Assembly (NCBI RefSeq): GCF_013402915.1
Contig: NC_050720.1
Location: 310,001-374,000, forward strand
From: Zygotorulaspora mrakii
Lineage: Eukaryota; Ascomycota; Saccharomycetes; Saccharomycetales; Saccharomycetaceae
Reading direction: 5' to 3'
DNA: 64,000 nucleotides
Translations under genes and position numbers: made by a program
In this document: positions 18,392 to 29,972 of the stretch, in pieces
Numbering within the stretch: the stretch's first letter is position 1
Layout: each line of letters opens with the position of its first letter
The notes under the pieces: model-generated
The model's database searches: none
The model's input: only the letters and a program-made list of their open reading frames with translations
Told to the model about the DNA's origin: nothing

Positions 18392-20641
18392 TCAGAATAG
18401 CCTACCTCTCGTTCCTGTTGTGGGAACTTCTTCAACAGCATCAGTGAACTCATCTTGACTTCTCTCGGTCGGCTTAACAAATGACTTTCTGTTGCTACCA
18501 CTAACGCTGATAGAAGGCTTCAGGGCATGCGACTTAACAAGGTCAGGCTTGTCCATGCCCACAATTTCATCCTCATCCGGATCATGGATATGGCTTGTCT
18601 CGTCATCAAGACTTTTTAATTCACTTAGCAGGAAAGTTATGTTTGTAACTCTTGATTTTACGGATTGAGAGCCCCCGCGCAAGGAACTTTCTCTTTTCAC
18701 ATTTTGCTGTCCTTTTCTGCTCATAGCTCTTTTAAGATCTGCGACCTTCGGTGTCTGAAACCTATAGGTACCCCATGACTTATTATTTGGGCCTAAAGAA
18801 ATACTATTGTCCATTTTATAATCATGCAGAGCAGTGCCATTTGATTTCTTGTTTCCATTCATCTCTTGATTCTGAGATCGAATTGCTTCGCTCGATGAAT
18901 CTTGTGTGACACCTTCCAGTGACCCTACAATTGTCGACCGGCCATTTGTATCTGAAAGCAAATCAGAATTTGACATTTGCATATTCTGTGAAAGCAGAAT
19001 TTGCATGCCCTTCTTGCTGTACTTGTTGGAGCCGACGTCAGAGTAAAAATTCACCAAGTCCTCTTTCGTGAAAATCGAGTTTGTCTCACGTTTATACTCT
19101 GTCTGTGATCTGTAATCATCAATATCCAAATATCTTGCGGCCTCAATATGATATATATAGTACGCTGGTTCTGACTCTGCTACGCTTTCTGTGAAATATT
19201 TAAGGCCAGATAACAAAGCCAAATTTTTATACTTTTCAAATACTTTGTGCATTAAACTTCTCTGATGATCAGATGATTTGAGTTTTCGAATGAGCTCGAA
19301 AAGTCTCGAAAATAGCCAGCCACCAGATGTTTGATCTTCCACAGCATCAAAAAGTGACACAATTTCGTTTTCGGCAGCGAAGGGAGCCAAGTCTAAGAAG
19401 AGTTCCAAACTTAGACACGGACTTACAATCTGTTTAAGCAATTGCTTTACATCTCCATTCAATACCGAGATTTCATTTGTATTTTTTGTGCTCTTTAACT
19501 TGACTATGAGTTCATATAACATATCTGATGTTTGTCCCCTGTAATAGATTTTGTTATTCAAGTCCGCAAGCGTTAAAGAGCATTGCTCAACTATGTCGAA
19601 TTGACTAATATTCTCCATTTGAAATTTTAAGATTTTTCTCATCATATCGAGAATGCTCAATCCAACAATACTCACATCGGATACAAGTAAAGATGAAACT
19701 AACTTCAATATTATGATATGTTTAGATGTCTTTATATTCAATTGGCGAATCAGTAGCAACACGACAATATACCTCAGTTGAACAGGAATTCCGTTACATA
19801 TGAACTCCAGCAAGTCCTTATTTGGCGTAGTCTGAATAAAGTCCGACAAAGAACGAATTGAAGCAGAGAGTTTGTCCGTTTCAGTTGTTCCAAAATAAGA
19901 TTTAAGAGCCCTCACAGATAAATCGGCTTCGGTGTCTTGAATATCATCTAAACCTAAAGTACGGGTTTGAGTTCTACTCAGCCTTTTTCCTAAATTCTGA
20001 TCACCGCTAGGATCCAAATGAGGTAACTTATATCTTGGATTTCTTTCCACAAATTTAACTAACACACAGTGAACGGACTCTGGAATCAAATGCTTGATCT
20101 GGGGACTACTTGCTATATTTTTTGTTTGTGATATGTCAATGCAGCCTTTCAGCACAAGATCATCATTATGCAAAGAGTCGTTGACAACTTTAAAATAGAT
20201 GGTAACAAATGCTTGATACATCTTGACGAATTCTGAATCACCGCTGAAGAGAGCACCATCAACATTTTGACATATATTACAGTATGTTTTCTCAACCAAT
20301 TCGACAACGGTAACATCATTATTAAAGTTGTTGTTTGATACTATTCGTTGCATAATTGACAGGAAATCTTTTACAAATACATTCAAATTTTCCTTACAGT
20401 TTGTTATTATCTGGGCCATCAGTTCTAACGTTACGGAAACATTTCCAACCCTGCGCCGGTTCAGGTCGGCAACCGTTCTCTTCACCAAATAGGTGCTGAC
20501 TTTCTCTAGTTTGCTACGTCTCGAATTGACATAATAAAGCAAATATGATGTCTCTGAGGATTTGGGCTTTTTGTCTGTAGTCCTACCTGATGGGTAGCAT
20601 TGATTGACCAACTTTTGGTGTTTAGGAGCGAACAATTGCAT
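18392..20641 (-). CDS. EFR3: Efr3, plasma-membrane scaffold for the Stt4 PI4-kinase
   Basis: The 749-residue protein (S. cerevisiae 782) begins MQLFAPKHQKLVNQCYPSG, matching the conserved Efr3 N-terminus. The segment SSETSYLLYYVNSRRSKLEKVSTYL, broken here only by ordinary substitutions, is the family hallmark. The rest is an all-helical, HEAT/ARM-like repeat region to about residue 520, then a low-complexity, Ser/Asn-rich and basic C-terminus. Known role: palmitoylated or basic-patch-anchored membrane protein that recruits Ypp1 and Stt4 for PI4P synthesis. The open frame extends to a TTG at 20650; the first ATG is 20641. It is divergent from CEF1, matching YMR212C-YMR213W order. Confidence 0.93.
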   Translation of the reverse strand: MQLFAPKHQKLVNQCYPSGRTTDKKPKSSETSYLLYYVNSRRSKLEKVSTYLVKRTVADLNRRRVGNVSVTLELMAQIITNCKENLNVFVKDFLSIMQRIVSNNNFNNDVTVVELVEKTYCNICQNVDGALFSGDSEFVKMYQAFVTIYFKVVNDSLHNDDLVLKGCIDISQTKNIASSPQIKHLIPESVHCVLVKFVERNPRYKLPHLDPSGDQNLGKRLSRTQTRTLGLDDIQDTEADLSVRALKSYFGTTETDKLSASIRSLSDFIQTTPNKDLLEFICNGIPVQLRYIVVLLLIRQLNIKTSKHIIILKLVSSLLVSDVSIVGLSILDMMRKILKFQMENISQFDIVEQCSLTLADLNNKIYYRGQTSDMLYELIVKLKSTKNTNEISVLNGDVKQLLKQIVSPCLSLELFLDLAPFAAENEIVSLFDAVEDQTSGGWLFSRLFELIRKLKSSDHQRSLMHKVFEKYKNLALLSGLKYFTESVAESEPAYYIYHIEAARYLDIDDYRSQTEYKRETNSIFTKEDLVNFYSDVGSNKYSKKGMQILLSQNMQMSNSDLLSDTNGRSTIVGSLEGVTQDSSSEAIRSQNQEMNGNKKSNGTALHDYKMDNSISLGPNNKSWGTYRFQTPKVADLKRAMSRKGQQNVKRESSLRGGSQSVKSRVTNITFLLSELKSLDDETSHIHDPDEDEIVGMDKPDLVKSHALKPSISVSGSNRKSFVKPTERSQDEFTDAVEEVPTTGTRGRLF

Positions 20642-20937
20642 CGACCCCAAGCAAAGTTCAATCCAGTACCCCGAAAAAGTAGCCTACAGGTGCAAAATTG
20701 TTAATAAGCTCCGAATGGTATTCACGGAAACCAAAAAATGTGTTTTTTTGTTCAAATGGGTTGTAGAAGTTGTTTTACTTATCTTTTTGCTGATCAATCT
20801 TTGGCGGGGATGGATCCCTTCGCATTAATTTACAATTTTCCAATATATAAATAATAATACTCGACAGGATACATAAAAGCAGCAGGCGCCTTGTGTTTAG
20901 TAACGGAATTCTCATTATACCATATGATTAAGCAGAA

Positions 20938-22680
20938 ATGGCTCCAGTACCAGTATATGTTAAAGGTGGTATATGGACTAACTTGGAAGATCAGATTGTA
21001 AAAGCTGCTATACAAAAATATGGTACGCATCAATGGAGCAAGATCGCATCTTTACTACAAAAAAAGTCCGCTAGACAGTGTGAAATCAGATGGAACGAGT
21101 ATTTGAATCCCAAATTAAACTTCACCCCATTCACTAAGGATGAGGACACGAAGCTGCTGGACTTAGCTAGGAAATTACCGAACCAATGGAGATCTATCGC
21201 AGATGCTATGGGCCGCACGGCGCAGGCATGCATCGACCGTTACAACAGACTCTTAGAGGGCGATAATGATGACAGCTCCGACCTTAGACTTGGTTCTTCG
21301 ATCGATTTCAAAGTGGGAGATCTTAACCCGAAGTCAGAGACTTTGGTAGCGAAACCCGATGATGTTGAATTAGCTGATGATGAGAGAGAAATGCTTGCAG
21401 AAGCTAGAGCTCGTTTATTGAATACTCAAGGTAAGAAAGCAACTAGGAAGATTAGAGAGCGGATGCTTGAGGAGTCCAAAAGGATCGCACAGCTGCAAAA
21501 AAGAAGAGAATTGAAACAGGCTGGGGTCAAAACAGGTATTAGGCCGGGGAAAAAGAAATATTCGACGGAATTGGATTATAATGTCGACGTTGTGTATGAG
21601 CAAGCGCCACCTTCAGGTATCTATGATACCTCCGAAGAAGACGTGCGATTAACTAGGGAATTCAAAAATTTTGAGTCCAATGTCGAACGAAAAGGCCTAA
21701 AGGACAAATCGAATTTGCCAAAAAGTCATAAGAAGGAAAAACAGGCTCGATCAGATAGAACGCAAACTGTATCTACAGTTCAGGCAAGAGATGGATCTGT
21801 TTTGACCAATGACTATAAGAAACCGGTTCTTTCTCTCCCGATGCCAGGAACAAAAAGACCTGCTGTTGAAGAAAAATTTGAAACGAAGAGGATGAAATTG
21901 CTGGAGAATACTTTGACTGGTGCAGTTTTCAAAGAGAATACAGAGACAAAATTGTTAGTACCAGAAAAAATAAAGAAGGAAGAACAAAATATTAGCATCA
22001 ACCACATCGTCAAAAGTACGAAATCCATTAGGAATCTTTTTGCAGAGCTCCCAAAACCCAAGAACGATTTTGAAATTGCTCTAGACGATGAAGAAGACGA
22101 AGAAAGCAGGAATCATGATGAGTTTAGGGAAGAAGAAAGTAACAAAGAAGACCTGCATTTAAGTGGAGAAATCTCAACACCAAAGGAAATTGCATTAAAA
22201 TTACAATGCTTGAATACTCAGAAAGATGATTTGCCTCCTTTAAGAGAAAATCCAAAGAATTCTTTCGATCAAACCTATAATGAACTGATTGCCTGTTCGA
22301 TGCTTAATGAGCCGTATATTCAAAGTCATGACATTGAGCCTTATTTAGAAGCAGTTGAAATGGAGATTGAAAAATCAAAACCACTGACTGCTCGCACTGT
22401 GTCGATCGCGGAAGAGCTACCCTCCCAAGTACAACTTTCGGAATCGATAAGGAAAAAAATGACCACAATAAAGAATCTGCAGGAGGAATTGGCCTATCTA
22501 GACCCCCTTATAGTCCGCAATGACGCAATATCGCGGCAGGTCTGCGGCCAACAGTTGCCTACTTTGCGGTCTCTCCAACTCAAACATTACGTTTACTATA
22601 AGATGTATTTGAATGAATCTGAAGGAATACTACAAAGAAGGAAACGCATCAAGCACGACGCAACAACGTCAACAGAGTAG
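20938..22680 (+). CDS. CEF1: Cef1, Myb-domain spliceosome component (NineTeen complex)
   Basis: The 580-residue protein (S. cerevisiae 590) starts MAPVPVYVKGGIWTNLEDQI. Two Myb repeats lie at about residues 8-57 and 60-108, with tryptophan landmarks W13, W32, W50 (CEIRWNEYLNPK) and W81 (NQWRSIADAMGRT). A charged basic linker rich in REK/KRRELK follows, with an acidic patch near residues 380-405, as in Cdc5-type factors. Known role: essential member of the Prp19-associated NTC that stabilises U5/U6 in the activated spliceosome. This window contains at least one intron-bearing gene (MRPL44). It shares a 296-bp divergent promoter with EFR3. Confidence 0.96.
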   Translation: MAPVPVYVKGGIWTNLEDQIVKAAIQKYGTHQWSKIASLLQKKSARQCEIRWNEYLNPKLNFTPFTKDEDTKLLDLARKLPNQWRSIADAMGRTAQACIDRYNRLLEGDNDDSSDLRLGSSIDFKVGDLNPKSETLVAKPDDVELADDEREMLAEARARLLNTQGKKATRKIRERMLEESKRIAQLQKRRELKQAGVKTGIRPGKKKYSTELDYNVDVVYEQAPPSGIYDTSEEDVRLTREFKNFESNVERKGLKDKSNLPKSHKKEKQARSDRTQTVSTVQARDGSVLTNDYKKPVLSLPMPGTKRPAVEEKFETKRMKLLENTLTGAVFKENTETKLLVPEKIKKEEQNISINHIVKSTKSIRNLFAELPKPKNDFEIALDDEEDEESRNHDEFREEESNKEDLHLSGEISTPKEIALKLQCLNTQKDDLPPLRENPKNSFDQTYNELIACSMLNEPYIQSHDIEPYLEAVEMEIEKSKPLTARTVSIAEELPSQVQLSESIRKKMTTIKNLQEELAYLDPLIVRNDAISRQVCGQQLPTLRSLQLKHYVYYKMYLNESEGILQRRKRIKHDATTSTE

Positions 22681-23196
22681 CAGCATAAAAAGTATCGCAT
22701 TCGGATAATCAACGATCTTTTGATAATTAAATTCGCGATAGTATTACGGCGACTGGCCGAAAAAGTACGCACAGTCCTGAAATACTTTGATTCTCTTGAG
22801 TCATGCAAGAAAGAAGGTACATGCGTACCTCAGCTTTTCCAGACCTGCTTTTTATGTCAGTTTCAGCGACACCTGGCGCCAGTTTCACGAAATGCTTTTG
22901 AAGGAACCAAGATTTCTATCTTTAAGTAATAGAGTTCTGATGTCTAGCAAACTACTAAAAGGAAAGGAAGGGAACTCAAAATATTAGTATTAATATATAA
23001 TTTAGACTAATAAGCTGATGCTAAAGTCATACAAACTTTTCTCCTAGGCGGGTAATTGTTTTTTTTTCACCTTTTGGGCAAAAAGCCTTTTCAATGAAAT
23101 GATAAAATTTGTGACATCTGGACATCAGAGAATTGAAGTGTGAAAAAATCTCATCGAGGGTACATTACAATAGCGAGAATTGATTAAATAGTAACC
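22681..23196. other. CEF1-CAF20 intergenic region
   Basis: This 516-bp gap holds the CEF1 3' flank and CAF20 promoter. A Reb1 site (23049) followed by a T9 tract is the only clear signal. Overlapping 60-70-codon frames near 22720-22990 are not protein-like. Confidence 0.5.
23049..23055 (+). promoter_or_regulatory. Reb1 site of CAF20
   Basis: CGGGTAA is a perfect Reb1 core, 142 bp upstream of the CAF20 ATG and directly followed by a poly-T tract. Together these are typical of a nucleosome-depleted yeast promoter. Confidence 0.6.
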
Positions 23197-23667
23197 ATGG
23201 CCAGATATACTATCGAGGAACTATTGCAACTAAAACCAAGCGAAACCTTGACTGCAAATTTTCCTGCAGAAGAGTTCAGAGCTATTATTGAAAAAGTTTC
23301 ACAAGTGCAAGCCTTGAGGGAAGAAGAGTTTGCGGCACATCATGTGGGTCATTTCAACCGTAGAAGGTCTTCTCATCACCATGGCAAGCCAAAGATCAAG
23401 CACACAAAACCAAAGGTGACCACAGATTCCGACGGCTGGTGCACATTTGAGGGTAAGAAGAAAGGTAGCGGTGATGAGGAGGAAGAAGAGATATTCAAGG
23501 AGACTGTATCCACACCTATTGCACAAGAGACTCTGAAAATCAAGCCAAATAACAAAAACATTTCCTCTTCAAGGCCAGCAGACACAACAGATTTAGTTAC
23601 TGATAAACCAACATTGAGTTTCAATGCCTTTGCTGCATTGGAGAGTGATGAGGGCGAGGAAGAATAA
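23197..23667 (+). CDS. CAF20: Caf20 (p20), eIF4E-binding translational repressor
   Basis: This is a 156-residue acidic/basic mosaic protein (S. cerevisiae 161). The eIF4E-binding motif YxxxxL-phi is present as YTIEELL at residues 4-10. Other conserved blocks are EFRAIIEKV, the basic [18 protein letters not shown], the tryptophan block [10 protein letters not shown], and the C-terminal [11 protein letters not shown]. Known role: binds Cdc33 (eIF4E), competes with eIF4G, and represses or tunes translation of a subset of mRNAs. Its ATG has a strong context (gtaaccATGg). The frame ends in an acidic run (DEGEEE), as in the family. Confidence 0.97.
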   Translation: MARYTIEELLQLKPSETLTANFPAEEFRAIIEKVSQVQALREEEFAAHHVGHFNRRRSSHHHGKPKIKHTKPKVTTDSDGWCTFEGKKKGSGDEEEEEIFKETVSTPIAQETLKIKPNNKNISSSRPADTTDLVTDKPTLSFNAFAALESDEGEEE

Positions 23668-24043
23668 AATCAAAAGCTATAAAGTTACAAACTAGTAGAA
23701 CACGTTTTTTTTTTGTTTTCTTTTTGAGATGATTCTTTGATATTGTTTGAAATGTTCATCTTCAGCTTCTTAATGCTTTTTGTATATTTTCATATGTAAT
23801 TTAACTCGAGCTTCAAAGTGTGTCAACTTAAAAGATAGTTTTAAATTTGTTAATCGTTAAGATAAAACGAACTGATTTTGTTTTCCGTGCTTTTTGTTGT
23901 TCCGTCAATTGGCACCGCATCAAAGTAGAAGCGATTTTGACATGCTGTTCGAATTAAAACTCATAGAGAACAACGTTTGGCCAGGCCATAGGGTTAACAC
24001 GACGTCTGACTGTATAAGAAAGTCGAACTAAGCTTAGTGTATT
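23668..24043. other. CAF20-SCJ1 intergenic region
   Basis: This 376-bp region contains T-rich tracts just after CAF20 (23705-23726) and the SCJ1 promoter. From memory, S. cerevisiae has snR5 downstream of CAF20, but the structures that could fit snR5 lie next to HEM4 instead. No UPR element of the CAGNGTG type was seen. Confidence 0.4.
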
Positions 24044-25156
24044 ATGAAATTTCCACACTCGCTCTTACTATCTTTTTTAGTCCTGCAGTTTGCATTGGCA
24101 CAGGATTATTATGCAATACTTGGTCTTAACAAAGATGCATCAGATAAAGAGATCAAATCATCATATAGACAACTATCCAAACAGTTCCATCCCGATAAAA
24201 ATCCAGGAAATGAAGATGCACACCACAAATTTATTGAAATAGGTGAAGCTTACGAAGTACTAAGCGATCCAGAGAAGAGGAAAATATTTGATCAATATGG
24301 CGCCGAGGCGTTGAAGAATGGAGGTCCAGGGCAGGGGGGACAAGGTGGATTCCACGATCCGTTTGACATCTTTGAACAAATGTTCAACAGAGGCGGGCCC
24401 GGTGGCGGATTTGGCCAAAGACAGAAACCTCGTGGTCATAATTTGAGAGTTCAGGAAGAATTGTCATTAAAGGAATACTACACAGGATCAACCTTAGATT
24501 TTAGTTTGATGCTGAATGACGTTTGTGACCATTGTGATGGCACAGGTTCTGAAGATGGCAAAGTGACTCAGTGTCCTGACTGTCAAGGTCGCGGAGTCGT
24601 AATACAACTGATAAGAATGGGTATAATTACACAGCAAATTCAACAGGTTTGTGGAAGATGTGGCGGTAGAGGATCTATCGTAAAGACCCCCTGTAAAGTC
24701 TGCCAGGGTGCAAAAGTTGTGAAGAAATCGAAGTCATTTCATGTTGAGGTTCCAGCAGGAGCTCCAAGACATTATTCAGAGGTCAAACATGGGGAGTCTG
24801 ACAAGGGCGCCGACTTTGATGCAGGTGATATTTTCATTGAATTCAATGAAAATAGTAAGAATAACATGGGCTACAGAAGACGCGGAGACCACTTATTCAG
24901 AACCGAAGTGCTGAGTGCGAGAGAAGCGCTGTCTGGAAATTGGGAAAGACACATAGAGTTTCTCGACGAAACAAAGGAAGTAAAACTGTCAAGGCCCTCA
25001 AATACAATCGTGTCTGATGGTGAAATCGAACGCGTGGCTGGGTTCGGCATGCCCAAAAGAGGCAAGGGTTTCGGTGACCTTTTCATCGAGTATAAAGTCA
25101 TCATGCCTCACAAACTGGCAAGTGGAGGATATCAAGCGATGAGAGATGAGTTATAA
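24044..25156 (+). CDS. SCJ1: Scj1, ER-lumen DnaJ/Hsp40 co-chaperone, RDEL terminus
   Basis: The 370-residue protein (S. cerevisiae 377) has a signal peptide (residues 1-19, cut before QDYY). A J domain follows (about 20-88) with the HPD triad at 49-51, then a Gly/Phe region (about 92-128). The four zinc-binding repeats are CDHCDGTG, CPDCQGRG, CGRCGGRG and a degenerate fourth, CKVCQGAK. The DnaJ C-terminal substrate domains complete it. Known role: J-partner of Kar2 in ER folding. The last four residues are RDEL, an ER-retrieval variant; S. cerevisiae Scj1 ends in KDEL from memory. The order CEF1-CAF20-SCJ1 combines the YMR213-214 and YOR276 tracks. Confidence 0.96.
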   Translation: MKFPHSLLLSFLVLQFALAQDYYAILGLNKDASDKEIKSSYRQLSKQFHPDKNPGNEDAHHKFIEIGEAYEVLSDPEKRKIFDQYGAEALKNGGPGQGGQGGFHDPFDIFEQMFNRGGPGGGFGQRQKPRGHNLRVQEELSLKEYYTGSTLDFSLMLNDVCDHCDGTGSEDGKVTQCPDCQGRGVVIQLIRMGIITQQIQQVCGRCGGRGSIVKTPCKVCQGAKVVKKSKSFHVEVPAGAPRHYSEVKHGESDKGADFDAGDIFIEFNENSKNNMGYRRRGDHLFRTEVLSAREALSGNWERHIEFLDETKEVKLSRPSNTIVSDGEIERVAGFGMPKRGKGFGDLFIEYKVIMPHKLASGGYQAMRDEL

Positions 25157-26136
25157 GAATTTTATAGCATTTATAGAGGAAGGAAATAGATGAAAAACAA
25201 AAACAAAAAACAAAGAGAATAAGACACTGTGGTAAGAATAATGACCAACTGTATCAGATTTTGATGGCGAGGTAAAAGAAAAAAGCTTTTTCCTCTTATC
25301 AACAGCTGGAGATACATCTTTCCAAATAAATTTCAATCTACCATGCATTAATAAGAACGATTGACCCCATCCGGCATCGAAACTCTACCCATTTCAGACT
25401 CAAGTAAAGTGACGCCAACAGGAACACATGGTATTCGATCAATCGTTCCTGCTTTCTTTCGAAAGTAACTCATTGAAAATCATTAATGTGCTCGATGAAT
25501 GTTCAGCTTTTTATACCAAACCATCTCAGAGTTGTCATACTGAACGTGTAAAATTTTTTGCACGAAGAAAAATTTTGATTTTTGCCATATAAAAGCGTAG
25601 ATCGCGTCAAACCTACAAAATTTTAAAATCATGTTCCTTTTAGAGAAGCACTTACAAACTGACCCTTTCGGATTACCAAGCTAAGACATTTTGCATCCAT
25701 ATGTCATACCAAGCACAAATGGCCGAAAGCAGAAGAATTCATTTGTCTCCTAGTGTCTCAGAAATGAGGCAATAATCCAAATTGTACTTGACATCGTTAA
25801 CTCGATGAACTATTTTTTGGTTCGCTATAGGAGCACATCTCAATCTTGAATAAGTAGCAAGTATGGCTGTTCTTCAGGTTTCATAACTGTGAAATGCGTG
25901 TATAGAATTCCTTTGTTTCTTGAAGTCGTATTGGAAGCCTCCGTTGTGCCTGTTGCTAGGCAATAAGCAAAGAAGGACAGCAATTTAAACCAAGATGCGC
26001 TCTGGCGAAATGCACTAATGCAGAAACAAAGCCGAAATAAAAGTGAACATGCCATTTTTTATTTTAAAAAACCTCTATAAAACTATCCTAAAGCTGTAAC
26101 AATTTCATGCCTGCTGCCCTTGTTACTTGTATTCAA
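25157..26136. other. Intergenic: SCJ1 3' flank and 3' flank of the small gene
   Basis: This 980-bp region has no convincing gene. In S. cerevisiae GAS3 (YMR215W) would lie between SCJ1 and SKY1, but no GAS-family sequence is seen here. Small overlapping frames (for example 25840-26055 minus, 71 codons) look random. A poly-A/C-rich tract follows the SCJ1 stop (near 25190-25215). Confidence 0.5.
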
Positions 26137-26289
26137 TTACCTCTTAGAGTCTCTAGCTCTCATCAAACTGTGAGACTTATTAAATTCCAAACCAGACCAA
26201 TATGCGAGGGCGGTAGAGGCAGCGAAGTAGGTCGTCGCTAAGATACTAAGGTTTCTAGTGTTGGCAGCTGCTTTGATGGTTGGAATCAT
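26137..26289 (-). CDS. Candidate small membrane protein, 50 aa, probably mitochondrial
   Basis: This is a short frame of 51 codons including the stop, from ATG 26289. The protein starts MIPTIKAAANTRNLSILATT, with lysine and arginine but no acidic residue in that stretch. It has one hydrophobic segment (about residues 14-33) and a basic C-terminus ending RARDSKR. That resembles small mitochondrial inner-membrane subunits. Support for a real gene: codons are strongly biased to preferred yeast codons (GCT/GCC, ACC, TAC, TTC, TCT, GGT, AGA, TTG), the ATG context is rich in adenine, and a TATATAAAG sits about 112 bp upstream. I cannot name a homolog. A chance frame remains possible. Confidence 0.5.
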   Translation of the reverse strand: MIPTIKAAANTRNLSILATTYFAASTALAYWSGLEFNKSHSLMRARDSKR

Positions 26290-26921
26290 TTTTATCAGTG
26301 GTCTGTGTTTTTATCGCTTAATTATTTGAATTTGCGTCCTTAAGAGTATCGAGGCAGGAATAGAAGATAGAGAGCATATTTTTTGGTGAAAGTGCATGTC
26401 CTTTATATACCTTTCGAGAAACAGGATCCTGGAGCTCCACTGCAGTCTTTCGTGTATCCCTTCAAGAATCTAGCCCAATCAACTTGATTCTGCTAGTAAT
26501 CAGGTTACCACTAGCATCCTTCAATGCGAGGTTTTTTCGTAGATATGCAAAAAAACAAGACCTTCTTGCTCATAGCAACTTGATTACGCGTGGCACTACG
26601 TCTCTGTTTCATGCATTCCACTATATCGTTTATTGCAAACCACTTATTATACGATGGGCATCGCTTTTTCCCATCTGTCGCGGTTTCCCAAAAGAGAAAC
26701 CGTCTAGCTATATCATGCGTGTTGAAAACATATGAAGAGACAGAATATACATAAAATCTTCTCGATTCGTTTAAAGGTTAGGTCTTGTTGGACTCAACCG
26801 ATAAGATAATTAATTACATTGAAGGTAATACATTCCACTTAATTGTGGATATAAAACAAATGGCATGTCTTCTGTTGCGCATATAGAATTCAGTTTGTTG
26901 ATTTTTCTTTTTCTCAATCAA
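26290..26921. other. Intergenic: small-gene promoter and SKY1 3' flank
   Basis: This 632-bp region carries the TATA element of the small gene (26401-26409) and the 3' flank of SKY1. An 83-codon plus-strand frame (26484-26735) has no protein-like features. Nothing else was recognised. Confidence 0.45.
26401..26409 (-). promoter_or_regulatory. TATA box of the 50-aa candidate gene
   Basis: TATATAAAG on the minus strand, about 112 bp upstream of the ATG at 26289. This is a consensus TATA at a normal yeast distance. Confidence 0.45.
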
Positions 26922-29108
<2,187 letters not shown>

Positions 29109-29368
29109 TCACCAGGAATTGTGATTGCGACCCAAAGATGGAATGCGCAGCTTAGTATTCTTCTCCCTAATGAAAACCACTCAGCACACACTTGTTCAAT
29201 TCCACTCGCCGATGTAAATCAACCAGAAGTTTACTTTTCTCTTGTTTAAACTCCCAGAATGATCTTTGCCGGGGTGCGCCATCCGTTATGTAAAAATCGA
29301 ACCTGAAAATCCAAAACTCAAGTGCCTATTTCCGAAAGAGAGCGCAAAATGCGGCTTTTCGACTTGGT

Positions 29369-29375
29369 CGGGTAA
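29369..29375. promoter_or_regulatory. Reb1 site between SKY1 and GUA1
   Basis: CGGGTAA, a perfect Reb1 core, about 330 bp upstream of the SKY1 ATG and 600 bp upstream of GUA1. Confidence 0.5.
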
Positions 29376-29753
29376 ACGTCTCGGTCAGCATCGAGTGCCC
29401 AGCGTCACAAATTATAGATGTATTAACTGTCACTTTCGCATACAGGCTTGCGGCAGCCCGCCTGACACAGTGGTATTGCTCATATATATTCGTGCATGTA
29501 GGGAGGCCAGCTGTACCGTCCTGTTCCTGTTTGCATGCGATTGGCGTGCAACACCGAAACTACACTGCGGGCAAGACACCGTTCACTTCCAAATATGAGA
29601 GGCACTTGCAAACTCTGTAGCATGGTGGTTCATTATGGTTGGTCCTCTGCTAGTTTCATCAGGCTATCTATCGCACTTCTAGTCGGCAGTCCCGCCAGGC
29701 GACAAGGGAATCCCGATCGGCCCGGCCTTTTTTTGTGCTTTTTTGTTTTTCTG

Positions 29754-29789
29754 ACGACGCGCTGTCCGGATTTCCGGACAGCGCGTCGT
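29754..29789. repeat. 36-bp perfect palindrome, 17-bp arms
   Basis: The arms pair base for base from A29754/T29789 to A29770/T29773, leaving a 2-nt loop (TT at 29771-29772). The arm core is GCGCTGTCCGGA. A T-rich stretch precedes it (29727-29750). It is 184-219 bp upstream of the GUA1 ATG. It could be a binding site for a zinc-cluster factor (inverted CCGG pairs), a cruciform or an RNA hairpin in a long 5' leader. Nothing in the sequence chooses between these. Confidence 0.85.
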
Positions 29790-29958
29790 TACTATTTGAC
29801 TTCTTATCTATATTGAAAAATTTTATCAGAGTATGACAGAGATGTATAAATGATGATGAGATGAGGTTTGAATGTTGGTTTTGAAACAAGTATTCGGATA
29901 GATTGGGTTTGATTCCTTGGGGTACTGTTCGTATATTGGTGGTACAGGTCTCGTGAAT

Positions 29959-29965
29959 TGACTCA
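29959..29965 (+). promoter_or_regulatory. Gcn4 heptamer just before the GUA1 ATG
   Basis: TGACTCA is a perfect match but lies only 8-14 bp before the start codon at 29973, so it is almost certainly inside the transcript leader. It may act from within the transcribed region or be fortuitous. Confidence 0.4.
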
Positions 29966-29972
29966 TCTTACA

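Noticed and set aside
24716..24723. Degenerate fourth zinc-finger repeat in SCJ1 read as damage
   Set aside because: The two cysteines are kept (CKVCQGAK) and the rest of the protein is intact, so this is normal divergence.
29329..29337. TTTCCGAAA resembling the centromere CDEIII core
   Set aside because: The flanking TGTTTTTG part is missing, there is no AT-rich CDEII and no CDEI at the right distance, and the surroundings are GC-rich.
29266..29598. 110-codon plus-strand frame between SKY1 and GUA1
   Set aside because: Lies in a GC-richer stretch where chance frames are longer; no domain-like pattern.
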